45,590 nt of DNA, taken from the IMG/VR virus record IMGVR_UViG_3300031578_000091, positions 1 to 45,590 of that record. One strand, written 5' to 3'. The position numbers and the translations under genes are program-made. Each line of letters begins with the position of its first letter. Positions within the stretch are counted from its first letter, which is position 1. Positions 6,899 to 13,264 of the stretch are shown one piece after another. Below the pieces are notes generated by a model. That model saw only the letters and a program-made list of their open reading frames with translations. It was not told the origin of the DNA and did not search any database. Origin of the DNA: a virus.

Positions 6899-6940
6899 GT
6901 GGTCCCTCCTCAATCTGTTCAGAGTAAAATGTATTTTTCG

Positions 6941-6970
6941 ATTATATAATATTGAGCGCTTGACTGTCAA
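6941..6970 (-). promoter_or_regulatory. Strong sigma70 promoter of the leftward operon
   Basis: On the minus strand TTGACA (6965-6970) and TATAAT (6941-6946) are both perfect consensus, with an 18-base spacer. A 40-base leader leads to the AGGAGG of the 46-aa gene. It drives the more than 20-gene leftward operon. A shared ATAATCG end of the -10 region also occurs in the clamp promoter at 16192. Confidence 0.85.
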
Positions 6971-7024
6971 CACCTAAAATGAGCCCGAGCGCTGATCTTC
7001 CTAACTATCGGCATTGTTCACACA

Positions 7025-7253
7025 CGTCCACTTATGCCACTTATGAGTAATATTGACATTGACAACAACTTAGCTCACTCAAATAGACACTTTTCAACGT
7101 CCAATTATGGGAAATTATGGAGACAACCTTGCAACCCACTGTCCCCTATGCACTTATACATAAGTGGACGCATGTCCATAAGTGGACCATAAGTGGACCC
7201 TATACATATAGACATAAACACTTATATAATAATAATATATACATAAGTGGACG
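7025..7253. repeat. Iteron cluster with AT-rich element (candidate origin or operator)
   Basis: CATAAGTGGAC[G/C] occurs on the plus strand at 7159-7170, 7177-7188, 7188-7199 and 7242-7253. Inverted copies (CGTCCACTTATG) lie at 7025-7036, a one-mismatch copy at 7098-7109 and a shorter one at 7037-7045. Between the third and fourth forward copies is an AT-only-like run (7201-7246). The cluster sits in the 650-base gap between divergent operons. Clustered iterons beside an AT-rich stretch are typical of replication origins bound by an initiator, but a regulator binding array would look the same. No initiator gene is visible in the window. Confidence 0.6.
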
Positions 7254-7515
7254 TTGAGTGAGTGTGTTGCACTGCTGAGTTGAGACACCCGAGTTCAGAC
7301 AGGGGTGAGAAGTGAGCAGATGAGGCCTGAGGGCAGGCCTGAGACCTCTAGACAAGCACCTCCCTCCCAAACTTGCACCTCCCCTCCTGGATCCTGCACT
7401 CCCTCGCTCGTTCCGTGCACCTAGTCACCTACTGGATCCGGTGCTCGAGATGCGCTCCTGTGGATCCGTTCGATCAAGATCCCTGTCCCCGGTTTTCGAT
7501 TATGTCAAATTGTGC
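7254..7515. other. Non-coding spacer before the rightward block
   Basis: No credible gene on either strand. It contains several short CT-rich tracts (CACCTCCCTCCC, CACCTCCCCTCC) and GGATCC/CTCGAG words common in this genome. A TTCGATTATGTCAAAT segment at about 7496 resembles the ATAATCGAA promoter end seen at 6939 and 16190, but without a good -35 partner. Confidence 0.4.
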
Positions 7516-7545
7516 TTGACATGGATCCGAGCACTCAGGTAGTAT
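7516..7545 (+). promoter_or_regulatory. Rightward sigma70-like promoter
   Basis: TTGACA at 7516-7521 and TAGTAT at 7540-7545, spacer 18 bases. The -35 is perfect and the -10 matches 4 of 6. It is placed to transcribe the 7630-11363 block, with a start near 7552 and a structured leader of about 75 bases. Confidence 0.6.
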
Positions 7546-7567
7546 TGAAGGGAACATCTGAAGAGGG

Positions 7568-7626
7568 CTGCTCGGTGGTCCCATTGTTAAGAGCACCGGG
7601 CAGTCCACCATTGAACTGAGGGGACC
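7568..7626 (+). promoter_or_regulatory. Possible H-type pseudoknot over a ribosome binding site
   Basis: Stem 1 pairs CTGCTCGGTG (7568-7577) with CACCGGGCAG (7594-7603), with one G-U pair. GTCCC in its loop (7578-7582) can pair with GGGAC (7621-7625), just before the ATG at 7630. The second pairing covers the GAGGGGA ribosome site (7618-7624), so folding would block translation of the first gene. This arrangement resembles T4 gene 32-type autoregulation. It is seen by complementarity only. Confidence 0.45.
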
Positions 7627-7629
7627 TTC

Positions 7630-7884
7630 ATGAACAGAACGAAGTCAAAGGTGCTTAGGAGAGCAGCCTCGATCCTTGCGGACAAGAAGAGCAAGCTCAC
7701 CTGGAACGGTATGGGATCTCGAGTCTACCCGAAGAGCAGTGCACGGGCAATCTACCAGCGTCTCAAGATTGAGGCTCGAGATCTCAAGAGATACCGGGAG
7801 CTCCAGGCTCTCGTTGAACGTCACAAGAGAACCCAGGCCGTAGATGCAGCAAGATCCCTACCGATAGAGATGAGCTCACGGTAG
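7630..7884 (+). CDS. Small basic hypothetical protein, 84 aa
   Basis: First gene of the rightward block, starting MNRTKSKVLRRAASILADKK. Very basic (Lys/Arg throughout) and mostly helical, with no Cys or membrane segment, so a nucleic-acid-binding role is plausible. Its ribosome site lies inside the predicted pseudoknot, suggesting translational control, possibly by its own product. Followed by a hairpin at 7898-7933. Family not recognised. Confidence 0.65.
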   Translation: MNRTKSKVLRRAASILADKKSKLTWNGMGSRVYPKSSARAIYQRLKIEARDLKRYRELQALVERHKRTQAVDAARSLPIEMSSR

Positions 7885-7897
7885 ACGTGCCTGGTCC

Positions 7898-7933
7898 GGG
7901 AGCTGGGTGTAGTCCCCTCAGCACTCAGCTCCC
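7898..7933 (+). other. Intergenic hairpin
   Basis: GGGAGCTG (7898-7905) pairs with CAGCTCCC (7926-7933). No T-run follows, so it could be a partial terminator or an mRNA-processing site separating the basic protein from the exported-protein genes. Confidence 0.35.
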
Positions 7934-7954
7934 ACAACTACAAGGAGACTCACT

Positions 7955-8512
7955 ATGAAGACACTCATCCTGCTCACCCTAGTCCTCTGCTTCGTGTCCT
8001 GTGGATGCAAGGACGGCAAGGTCGAGATCCTGAACAAACCACTCTACAACGGAGAGGGCTGGAGCATCTGGACCGCTCAACCTGGTGACGTGATTGTCTA
8101 CTACTATTACACCAGGCCTCTGTCAGCAATGCCTGAGGCAGCGCGTGCCCAGCTCCCTGACAACTTCGGTGAAGTGTTCAGACAGATGGAACGAGATGGA
8201 GCTTTCAAGTACTTCGGCTTCGTCATCACATCGACCGGTGGGACCTCGTTCTGGTCTGATCGGAGCTCGATCCTGATGACTTACATAGAGCGAGGGGACA
8301 CCCTGCAGATCGAGAGTGATGAACTCTTCATCATTCAGAAGTGTGATCTGCAACCGGTGTGCTCGGATGAGAGGATGCTCCAGATCCCTACAGGGCAGGA
8401 TGACATCTTCGACACACCGAGAGGGCAGCAGGTCCTGTTCGCAAAGTTTCCCTTGACTTCACAGCCGGACGCGGTCCTATACTGTGAAGCAATCAATACT
8501 CTCTCACACTAA
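7955..8512 (+). CDS. Predicted lipoprotein, 185 aa
   Basis: N-terminus MKTLILLTLVLCFVSCGCKD is a lipoprotein signal peptide: Lys, a hydrophobic core, then FVSC with the lipidated Cys at residue 16. The mature part (about 170 residues) is acidic to neutral and beta-rich, with aromatic clusters (EGWSIWTAQPGDVIVYYYYT) and four further Cys that could form disulfides. ATG at 7955 with AAGGAGA upstream. It is the first of three adjacent exported proteins. Phage lipoproteins are often superinfection-exclusion or lysogenic-conversion factors, which is an inference from location and topology rather than homology. Confidence 0.75.
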   Translation: MKTLILLTLVLCFVSCGCKDGKVEILNKPLYNGEGWSIWTAQPGDVIVYYYYTRPLSAMPEAARAQLPDNFGEVFRQMERDGAFKYFGFVITSTGGTSFWSDRSSILMTYIERGDTLQIESDELFIIQKCDLQPVCSDERMLQIPTGQDDIFDTPRGQQVLFAKFPLTSQPDAVLYCEAINTLSH

Positions 8513-8524
8513 GGAGGTGACCTC

Positions 8525-8797
8525 ATGAGGAACATCCTCATCACCTTGCTGCTTGCAGCGCTGGTCTTTGTGATGGTAGCAATACCACTGCAGGCCAGTA
8601 TCTATTGCAAGTATGCAGCCTATAATCCAGGGTACGCTGTGATCTGCTTCTGGGAGATCATGATGGATTGCTGGGATCCCCTGGACTGGGGTGACGGAGA
8701 CGCTGATGACTACGGATCCGGCAACGTGATCCTGGAGGAGGTCGAGTTCCACTACTGTATGAACTTGACTTTCACCGAGATCCCGAGAGCAGGCTAA
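8525..8797 (+). CDS. Small secreted Cys-containing protein, 90 aa
   Basis: Starts MRNILITLLLAALVFVMVAI, a clear Sec signal or membrane anchor, with likely cleavage after PLQA near residue 24. The mature part of about 65 residues is acidic (GDGDADDYGSG), with four Cys (YCKY, VICF, MDCW, HYCM) that could pair once exported. Its AAGGAGG site overlaps the end of the preceding gene's region. No family recognised; exported with its neighbours. Confidence 0.7.
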   Translation: MRNILITLLLAALVFVMVAIPLQASIYCKYAAYNPGYAVICFWEIMMDCWDPLDWGDGDADDYGSGNVILEEVEFHYCMNLTFTEIPRAG

Positions 8798-8819
8798 CAG
8801 CGCCTGATCTGGTGGCAAG

Positions 8820-8859
8820 AGGTGCAGGAGGTTGAGCTCATACTCAGTCCCCTGCACCT
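8820..8859 (+). terminator. Hairpin between exported-protein genes, possible terminator
   Basis: AGGTGCAGG (8820-8828) pairs with CCTGCACCT (8851-8859), a 9-bp stem with a 22-base loop, followed by TCTTCTATTC. The short pyrimidine run makes it a weak intrinsic terminator or attenuator. Confidence 0.45.
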
Positions 8860-8890
8860 TCTTCTATTCACACAACGGAAGGAGACCGCA

Positions 8891-9403
8891 ATGAAGAGAG
8901 CACTGCTGCTCTGCCTGCTCCTGGTCCTGACGGTGACCGGGAGCGCGTTCGCTCAGTTCGCTCTGGGCTGGACTGATGAGAATGATCCACCGGCTGACTA
9001 CTTCATCCTCTACAGGAGCGCTCACCCTGACACCGGGTACCTGATGCTCGACTTCGTCACACCACTCGAGGGGACAGTCGAGTACATGTACTATGACAGC
9101 ACCACGGTCAAGAGCACTCCCTACTACTACAAGATTGCAGCGGTCCGGGATCTCGCAATGTCAGACCTGAGTGTCTGGTCCCGTGCACGCTGGGAGGACA
9201 TGAGCGCCGGATCCTATCCCTTCTATGAGTTCGAGCACTGGCCTGGAATGGAGCAACGGAACATGCTGATTGTGTTCACTCCACTCGAGGACTGTGAGCT
9301 CCTCTGGCAATTCAGGTACCTGGATCCTGATCTCATAGCGGTCAAGTGTGCACCGTTCACCGGGACCGTGCCTCCGATCTCGATCACACCGAGGAGCCCT
9401 TGA
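8891..9403 (+). CDS. Secreted protein with fibronectin type III-like domain, 170 aa
   Basis: Start at the ATG at 8891 (AAGGAGACCGCA upstream). Residues 1-21 (MKRALLLCLLLVLTVTGSAF, then A) form a Sec signal peptide with an AFA|Q cleavage site. Residues about 24-80 show the FN3 pattern: LGWTDENDPPADYFILYRS ... YYYKIAAVRD. The remaining 90 residues are a second beta-rich region with two Cys. It acts in the periplasm or outside the cell. Such secreted FN3 proteins are not standard virion parts in this position. Envelope modification or host-fitness roles are possible, unproven. Confidence 0.75.
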   Translation: MKRALLLCLLLVLTVTGSAFAQFALGWTDENDPPADYFILYRSAHPDTGYLMLDFVTPLEGTVEYMYYDSTTVKSTPYYYKIAAVRDLAMSDLSVWSRARWEDMSAGSYPFYEFEHWPGMEQRNMLIVFTPLEDCELLWQFRYLDPDLIAVKCAPFTGTVPPISITPRSP

Positions 9404-9405
9404 TT

Positions 9406-9726
9406 ATGCCTGTGAGAAAACCATGTGCAGAGTGCGGTCATGACTACAACCTTCACCGGATGAGGAAGATGGTGCACGGGAAGGAGAAGAGTGTCCCGTG
9501 TTCTTGCACCCAGGACGGTTGTACGTGTCAGGTCTACATAGCGCCCGAGACGAAGAAGGGCAAGAAGAGATCCCACGGCAAGAAGAGCGGGAAGGTCCCT
9601 GTCCCTCGAGAGATCACCCTCCCACTCAAGGCCAGGGTCCTGAAGGCGGTGCTGACGCTTGAGCTCACTATAGGTGACCAGGTCATCCAGTCCGAGGTCG
9701 AGATCCCAGGGGATCAGTTGAAGTGA
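9406..9726 (+). CDS. Cys-rich zinc-binding protein, 106 aa
   Basis: ATG at 9406-9408 with GAGGAG about ten bases upstream. Begins MPVRKPCAECGHDYNLHRMR, with CxxCxxxYxxH and then CSCTQDGCTC, giving six Cys plus His in the first 45 residues: probably one or two zinc sites. A Lys/Gly-rich linker (KKGKKRSHGKKSGK) joins it to a beta-rich tail. Its TGA overlaps the GTG of the HNH gene (GTGA). Confidence 0.65.
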   Translation: MPVRKPCAECGHDYNLHRMRKMVHGKEKSVPCSCTQDGCTCQVYIAPETKKGKKRSHGKKSGKVPVPREITLPLKARVLKAVLTLELTIGDQVIQSEVEIPGDQLK

Positions 9727-10133
9727 CGGATCCAGCAGAAGAGATCCTCCAGGTAGTCATCCTCGAGGAGCTCCCGAACCATGAGATCCATCGAGACGGT
9801 AGGGTCTTCAGGGTAAAGGGACCGAAGCAGGGAGAGGTCCGCTCCCACCAGGGCAACCAGTACGGACACCGGAAGATCAGGATCATGCACGCGGGGATCC
9901 GTCACACCTACTGGTTGCACCGTCTCATCTGCAAGGCCTTCCACGGGGATCCTCCACTGTATGACGGAGAGGAAGCTCACGTCAGGCACCTGGACGGGGA
10001 TCCCTCGAACAATCACGCTGACAACTTGCGCTATGGATCCAGGAGCGAGAACGAGCGGGACAAGAAGCGCTTCTATGGTCCCCTGATCTCGAGACGCTAC
10101 ACCGAGGAGTATGACGCTGAGTTCTTCGGTTGA
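9723..10133 (+). CDS. HNH endonuclease, 136 aa
   Basis: GTG start overlaps the upstream stop. The HNH core is LHRLICKAFHGDPP ... HVRHLDGDPSNNHADNLRYG, about residues 63-105: the first His, the HLDGDPSNN loop and the NHADNLR segment match HNH homing-type nucleases. The preceding residues (EIHRDGRVFRVKG) resemble a NUMOD4-like strand. It would cut double-stranded DNA, as a free-standing homing enzyme or a packaging/processing nuclease. Its composition is like the neighbours, unlike the second HNH at 23741. Confidence 0.8.
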   Translation: MTDPAEEILQVVILEELPNHEIHRDGRVFRVKGPKQGEVRSHQGNQYGHRKIRIMHAGIRHTYWLHRLICKAFHGDPPLYDGEEAHVRHLDGDPSNNHADNLRYGSRSENERDKKRFYGPLISRRYTEEYDAEFFG

Positions 10134-10194
10134 CTCGCGTGCTCTCCTGTGGTATGACTCGCTCGAGTACCAGGATACCAGGAAGGAGAGACCG

Positions 10195-10280
10195 GTGAAC
10201 ACGAACCACCGGACACCGTTGTCAAGGTAGACACCCTACAGGTCGAGAAGGACGGGAAGTGGTGGAACCCGTTCGACTAG
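10195..10280 (+). pseudogene. Possible frameshifted mini-gene
   Basis: AAGGAGAG precedes a GTG (10195-10197) whose frame ends at a TAG after 11 codons. A second frame without a start codon reads EHEPPDTVVKVDTLQVEKDG and then KWWNPFD before a TAG at 10278-10280, which looks like real protein. One single-base change would join them. Could be a decayed small gene, a programmed shift, or chance. Confidence 0.3.
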
Positions 10281-10304
10281 ACCACAGACAGAACAGGAGA
10301 CCAC

Positions 10305-10526
10305 ATGCCTCAAGGAAAGAAGAGAGCGGTTGTCATCACTAAGACCGTGAGACCAGTGATGACTCAGGCCGGTCCTGCAACGAAGCAGGTTGATCTCACT
10401 CAAGTCTTCGAGATCAACACCACACTCGAGGAGCTCCTCGGGTACCTCAAGGACAAGGACACGAACGTCCTCACAGTCATCTTCGAGAGTGAAGCGCCGG
10501 AGATGCCGAGAGAGGAGAGTGACTGA
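10305..10526 (+). CDS. Hypothetical protein, 73 aa
   Basis: ATG at 10305 behind AGGAGACCAC. Starts MPQGKKRAVVITKTVRPVMT: a basic N-terminus followed by a short alpha/beta segment (VFEINTTLEELLGYLKDKDT) and an acidic end. The next gene starts two bases after its stop. Unknown function. Confidence 0.6.
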   Translation: MPQGKKRAVVITKTVRPVMTQAGPATKQVDLTQVFEINTTLEELLGYLKDKDTNVLTVIFESEAPEMPREESD

Positions 10527-10527
10527 T

Positions 10528-10893
10528 ATGCCGGAGAAGTATGACGAACTGAAGAGCGCGTTCCAGAAGCTCCTCTATGGTGGGGAACTCACTCCAGATC
10601 TGCAGGCCGTCCTGGTGGAGCACGGGATCATGTCAGTCCCCTGTATCGATCCTAGCATGACAACCCGGTGTGCTACATTCCTGAGCACGCTGAAGGAACC
10701 GATGAGGGATGACGAACTCGGGATCAAGGCGCGGACCGAGATACCTGTCATTGCAGGTACGCTGCTCCAGGTGCTCCCTGTGGTCAGGTCCGCTGTTGTT
10801 TGGAGGAGCAAGATCGGAACCGTGCCCTCGAACACCGAAGCTCAGCGCCTGGTTGAGCAGGTCGATACCTTCCTCCGGGGAGCGTGCAAGTAG
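10528..10893 (+). CDS. Hypothetical protein, 121 aa
   Basis: The ATG at 10528-10530 follows directly after the upstream TGA, with GAGAG upstream. Begins MPEKYDELKSAFQKLLYGGE; mostly helical with three Cys spread out, no signal peptide. A longer in-frame form would overlap the previous gene completely and is rejected. Unknown. Confidence 0.6.
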   Translation: MPEKYDELKSAFQKLLYGGELTPDLQAVLVEHGIMSVPCIDPSMTTRCATFLSTLKEPMRDDELGIKARTEIPVIAGTLLQVLPVVRSAVVWRSKIGTVPSNTEAQRLVEQVDTFLRGACK

Positions 10894-10896
10894 GAC

Positions 10897-10925
10897 TTGA
10901 CACTATAGAGCTCTAGCATTAGGCT
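10897..10925 (+). promoter_or_regulatory. Weak promoter candidate
   Basis: TTGACA (10897-10902), 17-base spacer, then TAGGCT (10920-10925), in the 50-base gap before the membrane-anchored protein gene. The -10 is poor. The same stretch contains TGACACTATAGA, which resembles SP6-type promoters. Confidence 0.3.
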
Positions 10926-10943
10926 CCCAGGAGGAGGTGCATC

Positions 10944-11363
10944 ATGAACAAGAAGTTCAAGATCTTACTCGCTGCAGTCCTGGTGGTAGTGGCAACGGCA
11001 TTGCTCTTGATGTTCGATGTCCCTCCTCCACCGGATGACGCACACGCGAGGATTGACCGTCCTCCCGGATACCCTTACTTCGGGACAGCACTATGGAGAC
11101 CAGGGACTGACGGGGTTCCTGAAGCGCTCGATCACTCGAGTAGGTTCTGGAGACTCACTGTCAAGGTAGGATCGAACGCGGTGGACTCGGTCCAGGTGAA
11201 GATCAAGGATGTAGGATCAGGGACCTGGAGGACGCTCACCTACCCTGGGGGAGTGGTCATCACTCAGACCTATGACATGATGTTCTACGGTCCTGAGATC
11301 GACTCGGTCGAGGTGTTCACCGGGACAGCTGCATACTGCATCCTGGACTACTGGTATGAGTAG
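10944..11363 (+). CDS. Membrane-anchored or secreted protein, 139 aa
   Basis: ATG at 10944 with AGGAGGAG upstream. Residues 5-24 (FKILLAAVLVVVATALLLMF) form an N-terminal membrane anchor after a basic start, followed by a Pro-rich linker (DVPPPPDDAH). The outer domain is beta-rich with many aromatics (GYPYFGTALWRPG ... YCILDYWYE). It is the fourth exported product in this block and the last gene before the terminator at 11388. Confidence 0.7.
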   Translation: MNKKFKILLAAVLVVVATALLLMFDVPPPPDDAHARIDRPPGYPYFGTALWRPGTDGVPEALDHSSRFWRLTVKVGSNAVDSVQVKIKDVGSGTWRTLTYPGGVVITQTYDMMFYGPEIDSVEVFTGTAAYCILDYWYE

Positions 11364-11387
11364 CAGGGGAGCCTAGCGGACAGAAGA

Positions 11388-11417
11388 AGAGCTCCTATCC
11401 TCACGGACGGGAGCTCT
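11388..11417. terminator. Terminator between convergent blocks
   Basis: AGAGCTCC (11388-11395) pairs with GGAGCTCT (11410-11417) around a 14-base loop. It lies between the end of the rightward block (11363) and the end of the leftward block (11439), so it probably serves both directions. The T-run is weak. Confidence 0.55.
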
Positions 11418-11438
11418 CTCTGTGTCTGGACCAGAGGT

Positions 11439-11753
11439 TCACATCCTCACGTCTAGGTCAAGGTCCTCTATCTCTACTTCAATAGCCGGGTGGGGGTTCC
11501 TTTCCACCTCTGCTACTCCCCTCTCGACCCGTACTTTTACAGGTTCAGTGGAGAAACGATCGAAGACGCGCCCTACTGGTTCCTCGTGCACTGCGCCGCA
11601 CTCCGCGCACTCCATTGACTCTATCGTATGGTCGAGGGATGCCTCTATACCGGAAACCACCATTGTCCCCTCATCGTCAAAGCGTCCCTCTGCATTGAGG
11701 CCAAGTAGGAGGTAGAAACGATTCCCCCCACACTGTTCACATCTTTTCATCAT
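11439..11753 (-). CDS. Zinc-ribbon protein, 104 aa
   Basis: Starts MMKRCEQCGGNRFYLLLGLN. CxxCGG near the N-terminus and CAECG at about residue 53 make a complete ribbon, with a beta-rich acidic tail (VEIEDLDLDV). The ATG at 11751-11753 follows GGAGGTG closely; a second ATG is the next codon. It is the last gene of the leftward block, probably cotranscribed with the 53-aa gene under the sigma54 promoter at 11989. The pattern suggests a regulatory or adaptor protein. Confidence 0.7.
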   Translation of the reverse strand: MMKRCEQCGGNRFYLLLGLNAEGRFDDEGTMVVSGIEASLDHTIESMECAECGAVHEEPVGRVFDRFSTEPVKVRVERGVAEVERNPHPAIEVEIEDLDLDVRM

Positions 11754-11788
11754 GCACCTCCGTGTCAGTTACTTCCGGTTAGTGTCCA

Positions 11789-11950
11789 TTAACGGTAGTT
11801 GCTGAAGCTCATCTCTCGAGCGTGACGGACTCTGTCATGTAGACTCTCAACGGTCTCGATCTTCCCAGGTCTCAGATCTGCAACCGGCATCTCGATCTCC
11901 CAGAGATCCTTGACCGTCAGGTTGTCTTTTATTTTCGTTTCGTTCGTCAT
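11789..11950 (-). CDS. Small hypothetical protein under sigma54 control, 53 aa
   Basis: Too short for usual gene calling, but it has AAGGAG six to eight bases before its ATG (11948-11950) and starts right after a sigma54 promoter leader. Sequence begins MTNETKIKDNLTVKDLWEIE and ends in a basic helix (DRVRHAREMSFSNYR). Unknown function. Confidence 0.65.
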   Translation of the reverse strand: MTNETKIKDNLTVKDLWEIEMPVADLRPGKIETVESLHDRVRHAREMSFSNYR

Positions 11951-11988
11951 CTCGATCTCCTTCTTGTTTGCGTTCTACCTATAGTCAT

Positions 11989-12004
11989 AGCAAGCGCCGT
12001 GCCA
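11989..12004 (-). promoter_or_regulatory. Sigma54 (-24/-12) promoter, site a
   Basis: Minus strand CTGGCACGGCGCTTGCTA: TGGCAC at 11999-12004 and TTGCT at 11989-11993, with GG and GC exactly 10 bases apart. A G lies 11-12 bases downstream of GC as a start point. Leader contains TAGAACGCAAACA before AAGGAG. Drives 11950 to 11439. Confidence 0.8.
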
Positions 12005-12083
12005 GTCAGCGGGTGTTGATATATAACAAGTTACAGGAGCGGGGATCCCCGGTACCGGTCGAGATCCCGTGCAGGTTGCACTC

Positions 12084-12151
12084 TGGTAGTTTTGTTTTGC
12101 AATGGGAAAGTAAACTACCAGGGGAGCCCGTTCGAGATCTCGAGCTCCCCT
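12084..12151 (-). terminator. Two tandem hairpins after the Zn/OB gene
   Basis: Read leftward after the stop at 12164: AGGGGAGC/GCTCCCCT (12120-12127 with 12144-12151), then TGGTAGTTT/AAACTACCA (12084-12092 with 12112-12120), the two sharing a base at 12120. They separate this gene from the next sigma54 unit. The rest of the gap holds the upstream region of site a. Confidence 0.55.
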
Positions 12152-12163
12152 CCTGTGGATCTC

Positions 12164-13006
12164 TTAGAGGACCTCACCCTTGACCGGTCTCGAGAAGAAG
12201 CTGAACCCCTGGTCATCAGCTCTTTTGACCGTACCGGTGAAGCGGACAGTGCAGCCCTTGAGATCCTGCAGGCTGAAGTAGGGCGCGTCCGTGATGCTCT
12301 TCGGGACGGTCCCCCAGGTCTTCCAGGATCCGGCCTCAGTATCGACCTTGACCAGCATCTTGTAGGTCATCCCGTAGGGGCCCTCATCGACCCTGGCGCT
12401 GAGCACGGTGCCGATGATCTCGAAGCGTCCCTCAGGGGCATCGATCCAGGTCTCAGCGGCCTGCTCATCGGCTCTCTTCTTGAGGGTCCTGAGGAGCTCG
12501 ATCTGCTTCATGCTGATGGTCCCGAACTGGATGAACCTGGACCGGATGTCGCGGGTGACTTCGTTGTCAACCTTGAAGGCCTCCCTGAGATCCGGGTAGT
12601 TGCTCATGATGTTCCTCATCGATCTCCAGGCCTGGATCCTGCGAGCTCTCCTGACGGCCTTCGTGATGTGAGCCTGGTAGACACTGTCATAGTGACTGTA
12701 GTCAGTGACCAGGTTGTACTTCGCCGCGCACTCGTGACCGATGGTGGTGTACTTCCCGCTCGGGATGTGGTACCAGACCTCACCGTGCACGTAGTGAGCG
12801 CCGCACACGTCACACTGGAAGATCGAGTTGTGAATGTTCACGAGCTCCCCGGCCTTCTTCATCTCGATGACCACGTCCACATACATCGGGGGGATAGGCC
12901 AACCGTCCACAGTCGAGGCCCCGCTGAAGCTCATGTGGTACTCATAATCCTCGGGGTTGATTGCTCCGACTCGGTGGGGATCTGTTCTCTTGCTGGTTCC
13001 GTTCAT
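12164..13006 (-). CDS. Zinc-finger protein with possible C-terminal OB fold, 280 aa
   Basis: Start fixed at the ATG at 13004-13006: AGGAGG lies six to nine bases upstream, while the longer in-frame form to 13048 would begin inside the sigma54 promoter. Residues 65-95 show CDVCGAHYVHGEVWYH ... IGHEC, a treble-clef/zinc-finger pattern found in phage and plasmid proteins. The middle is helical and basic. Residues about 195-275 are beta-rich with alternating hydrophobics (GTVLSARVDEGPYGMTYKML ... CTVRFTGTVKRADDQG), consistent with an OB fold. A single-stranded-DNA or replication role is plausible, given clamp and topoisomerase-like neighbours. Confidence 0.75.
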   Translation of the reverse strand: MNGTSKRTDPHRVGAINPEDYEYHMSFSGASTVDGWPIPPMYVDVVIEMKKAGELVNIHNSIFQCDVCGAHYVHGEVWYHIPSGKYTTIGHECAAKYNLVTDYSHYDSVYQAHITKAVRRARRIQAWRSMRNIMSNYPDLREAFKVDNEVTRDIRSRFIQFGTISMKQIELLRTLKKRADEQAAETWIDAPEGRFEIIGTVLSARVDEGPYGMTYKMLVKVDTEAGSWKTWGTVPKSITDAPYFSLQDLKGCTVRFTGTVKRADDQGFSFFSRPVKGEVL

Positions 13007-13043
13007 CTCTTGACCTCCTGTTTGCGTTCCTACCCTATACCAT

Positions 13044-13059
13044 AGCAAGGCCTGTGCCA
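13044..13059 (-). promoter_or_regulatory. Sigma54 promoter, site b
   Basis: Minus strand CTGGCACAGGCCTTGCTA: TGGCAC (13054-13059) and TTGCT (13044-13048), GG-N10-GC. Start point at the G's 11-12 bases after GC; leader TAGGAACGCAAACAGGAGG. Drives the 280-aa gene. Confidence 0.8.
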
Positions 13060-13072
13060 GTCCCTCCCGGCT

Positions 13073-13152
13073 CGCCTCGAGGAGAAAATCGGGCTGTAAT
13101 AAGCTGTTATTACATAGGGTTATACGGGGGGTCTTTTCGCCTCGAGGAGAAC
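13073..13152. repeat. Direct repeat and perfect palindrome upstream of sigma54 site b
   Basis: CGCCTCGAGGAGAA occurs at 13073-13086 and 13139-13152. Between them a perfect inverted repeat, TGTAATAA-GCTG-TTATTACA (13095-13114), begins 37 bases beyond the -24 GG of site b, a fitting place for an activator or repressor. The rest of the gap up to 13264 has GC-rich palindromes (CGGGGGCCCCGG) and repeated GTGCA words but no gene. Confidence 0.5.
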
Positions 13153-13264
13153 GGGGGCCCCGGATCCTGCAGCTGCAGAGTGCAAAGTGCAGAGATTTAC
13201 TGCAAAAAGAGAGCCCGGATCCTGTGGACCCGAGCTCCCCGAACGCGGCACCCTGGTTGAGATC

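Noticed and set aside
7565-7626. tRNA-like sequence (GGTCCC ... GGGACC with a GTTAAGAGCACC segment)
   Set aside because: No anticodon arm or T-arm can be formed and the length is about 50 bases; a pseudoknot explains the complementarity better.
10896-10912. SP6-like promoter (TGACACTATAGA)
   Set aside because: Single copy, and no single-subunit RNA polymerase gene is visible; the similarity is probably chance.
12092-13045. Rightward frame of 317 codons
   Set aside because: Antisense shadow of the Zn-finger gene; runs through the sigma54 promoter and terminator hairpins.
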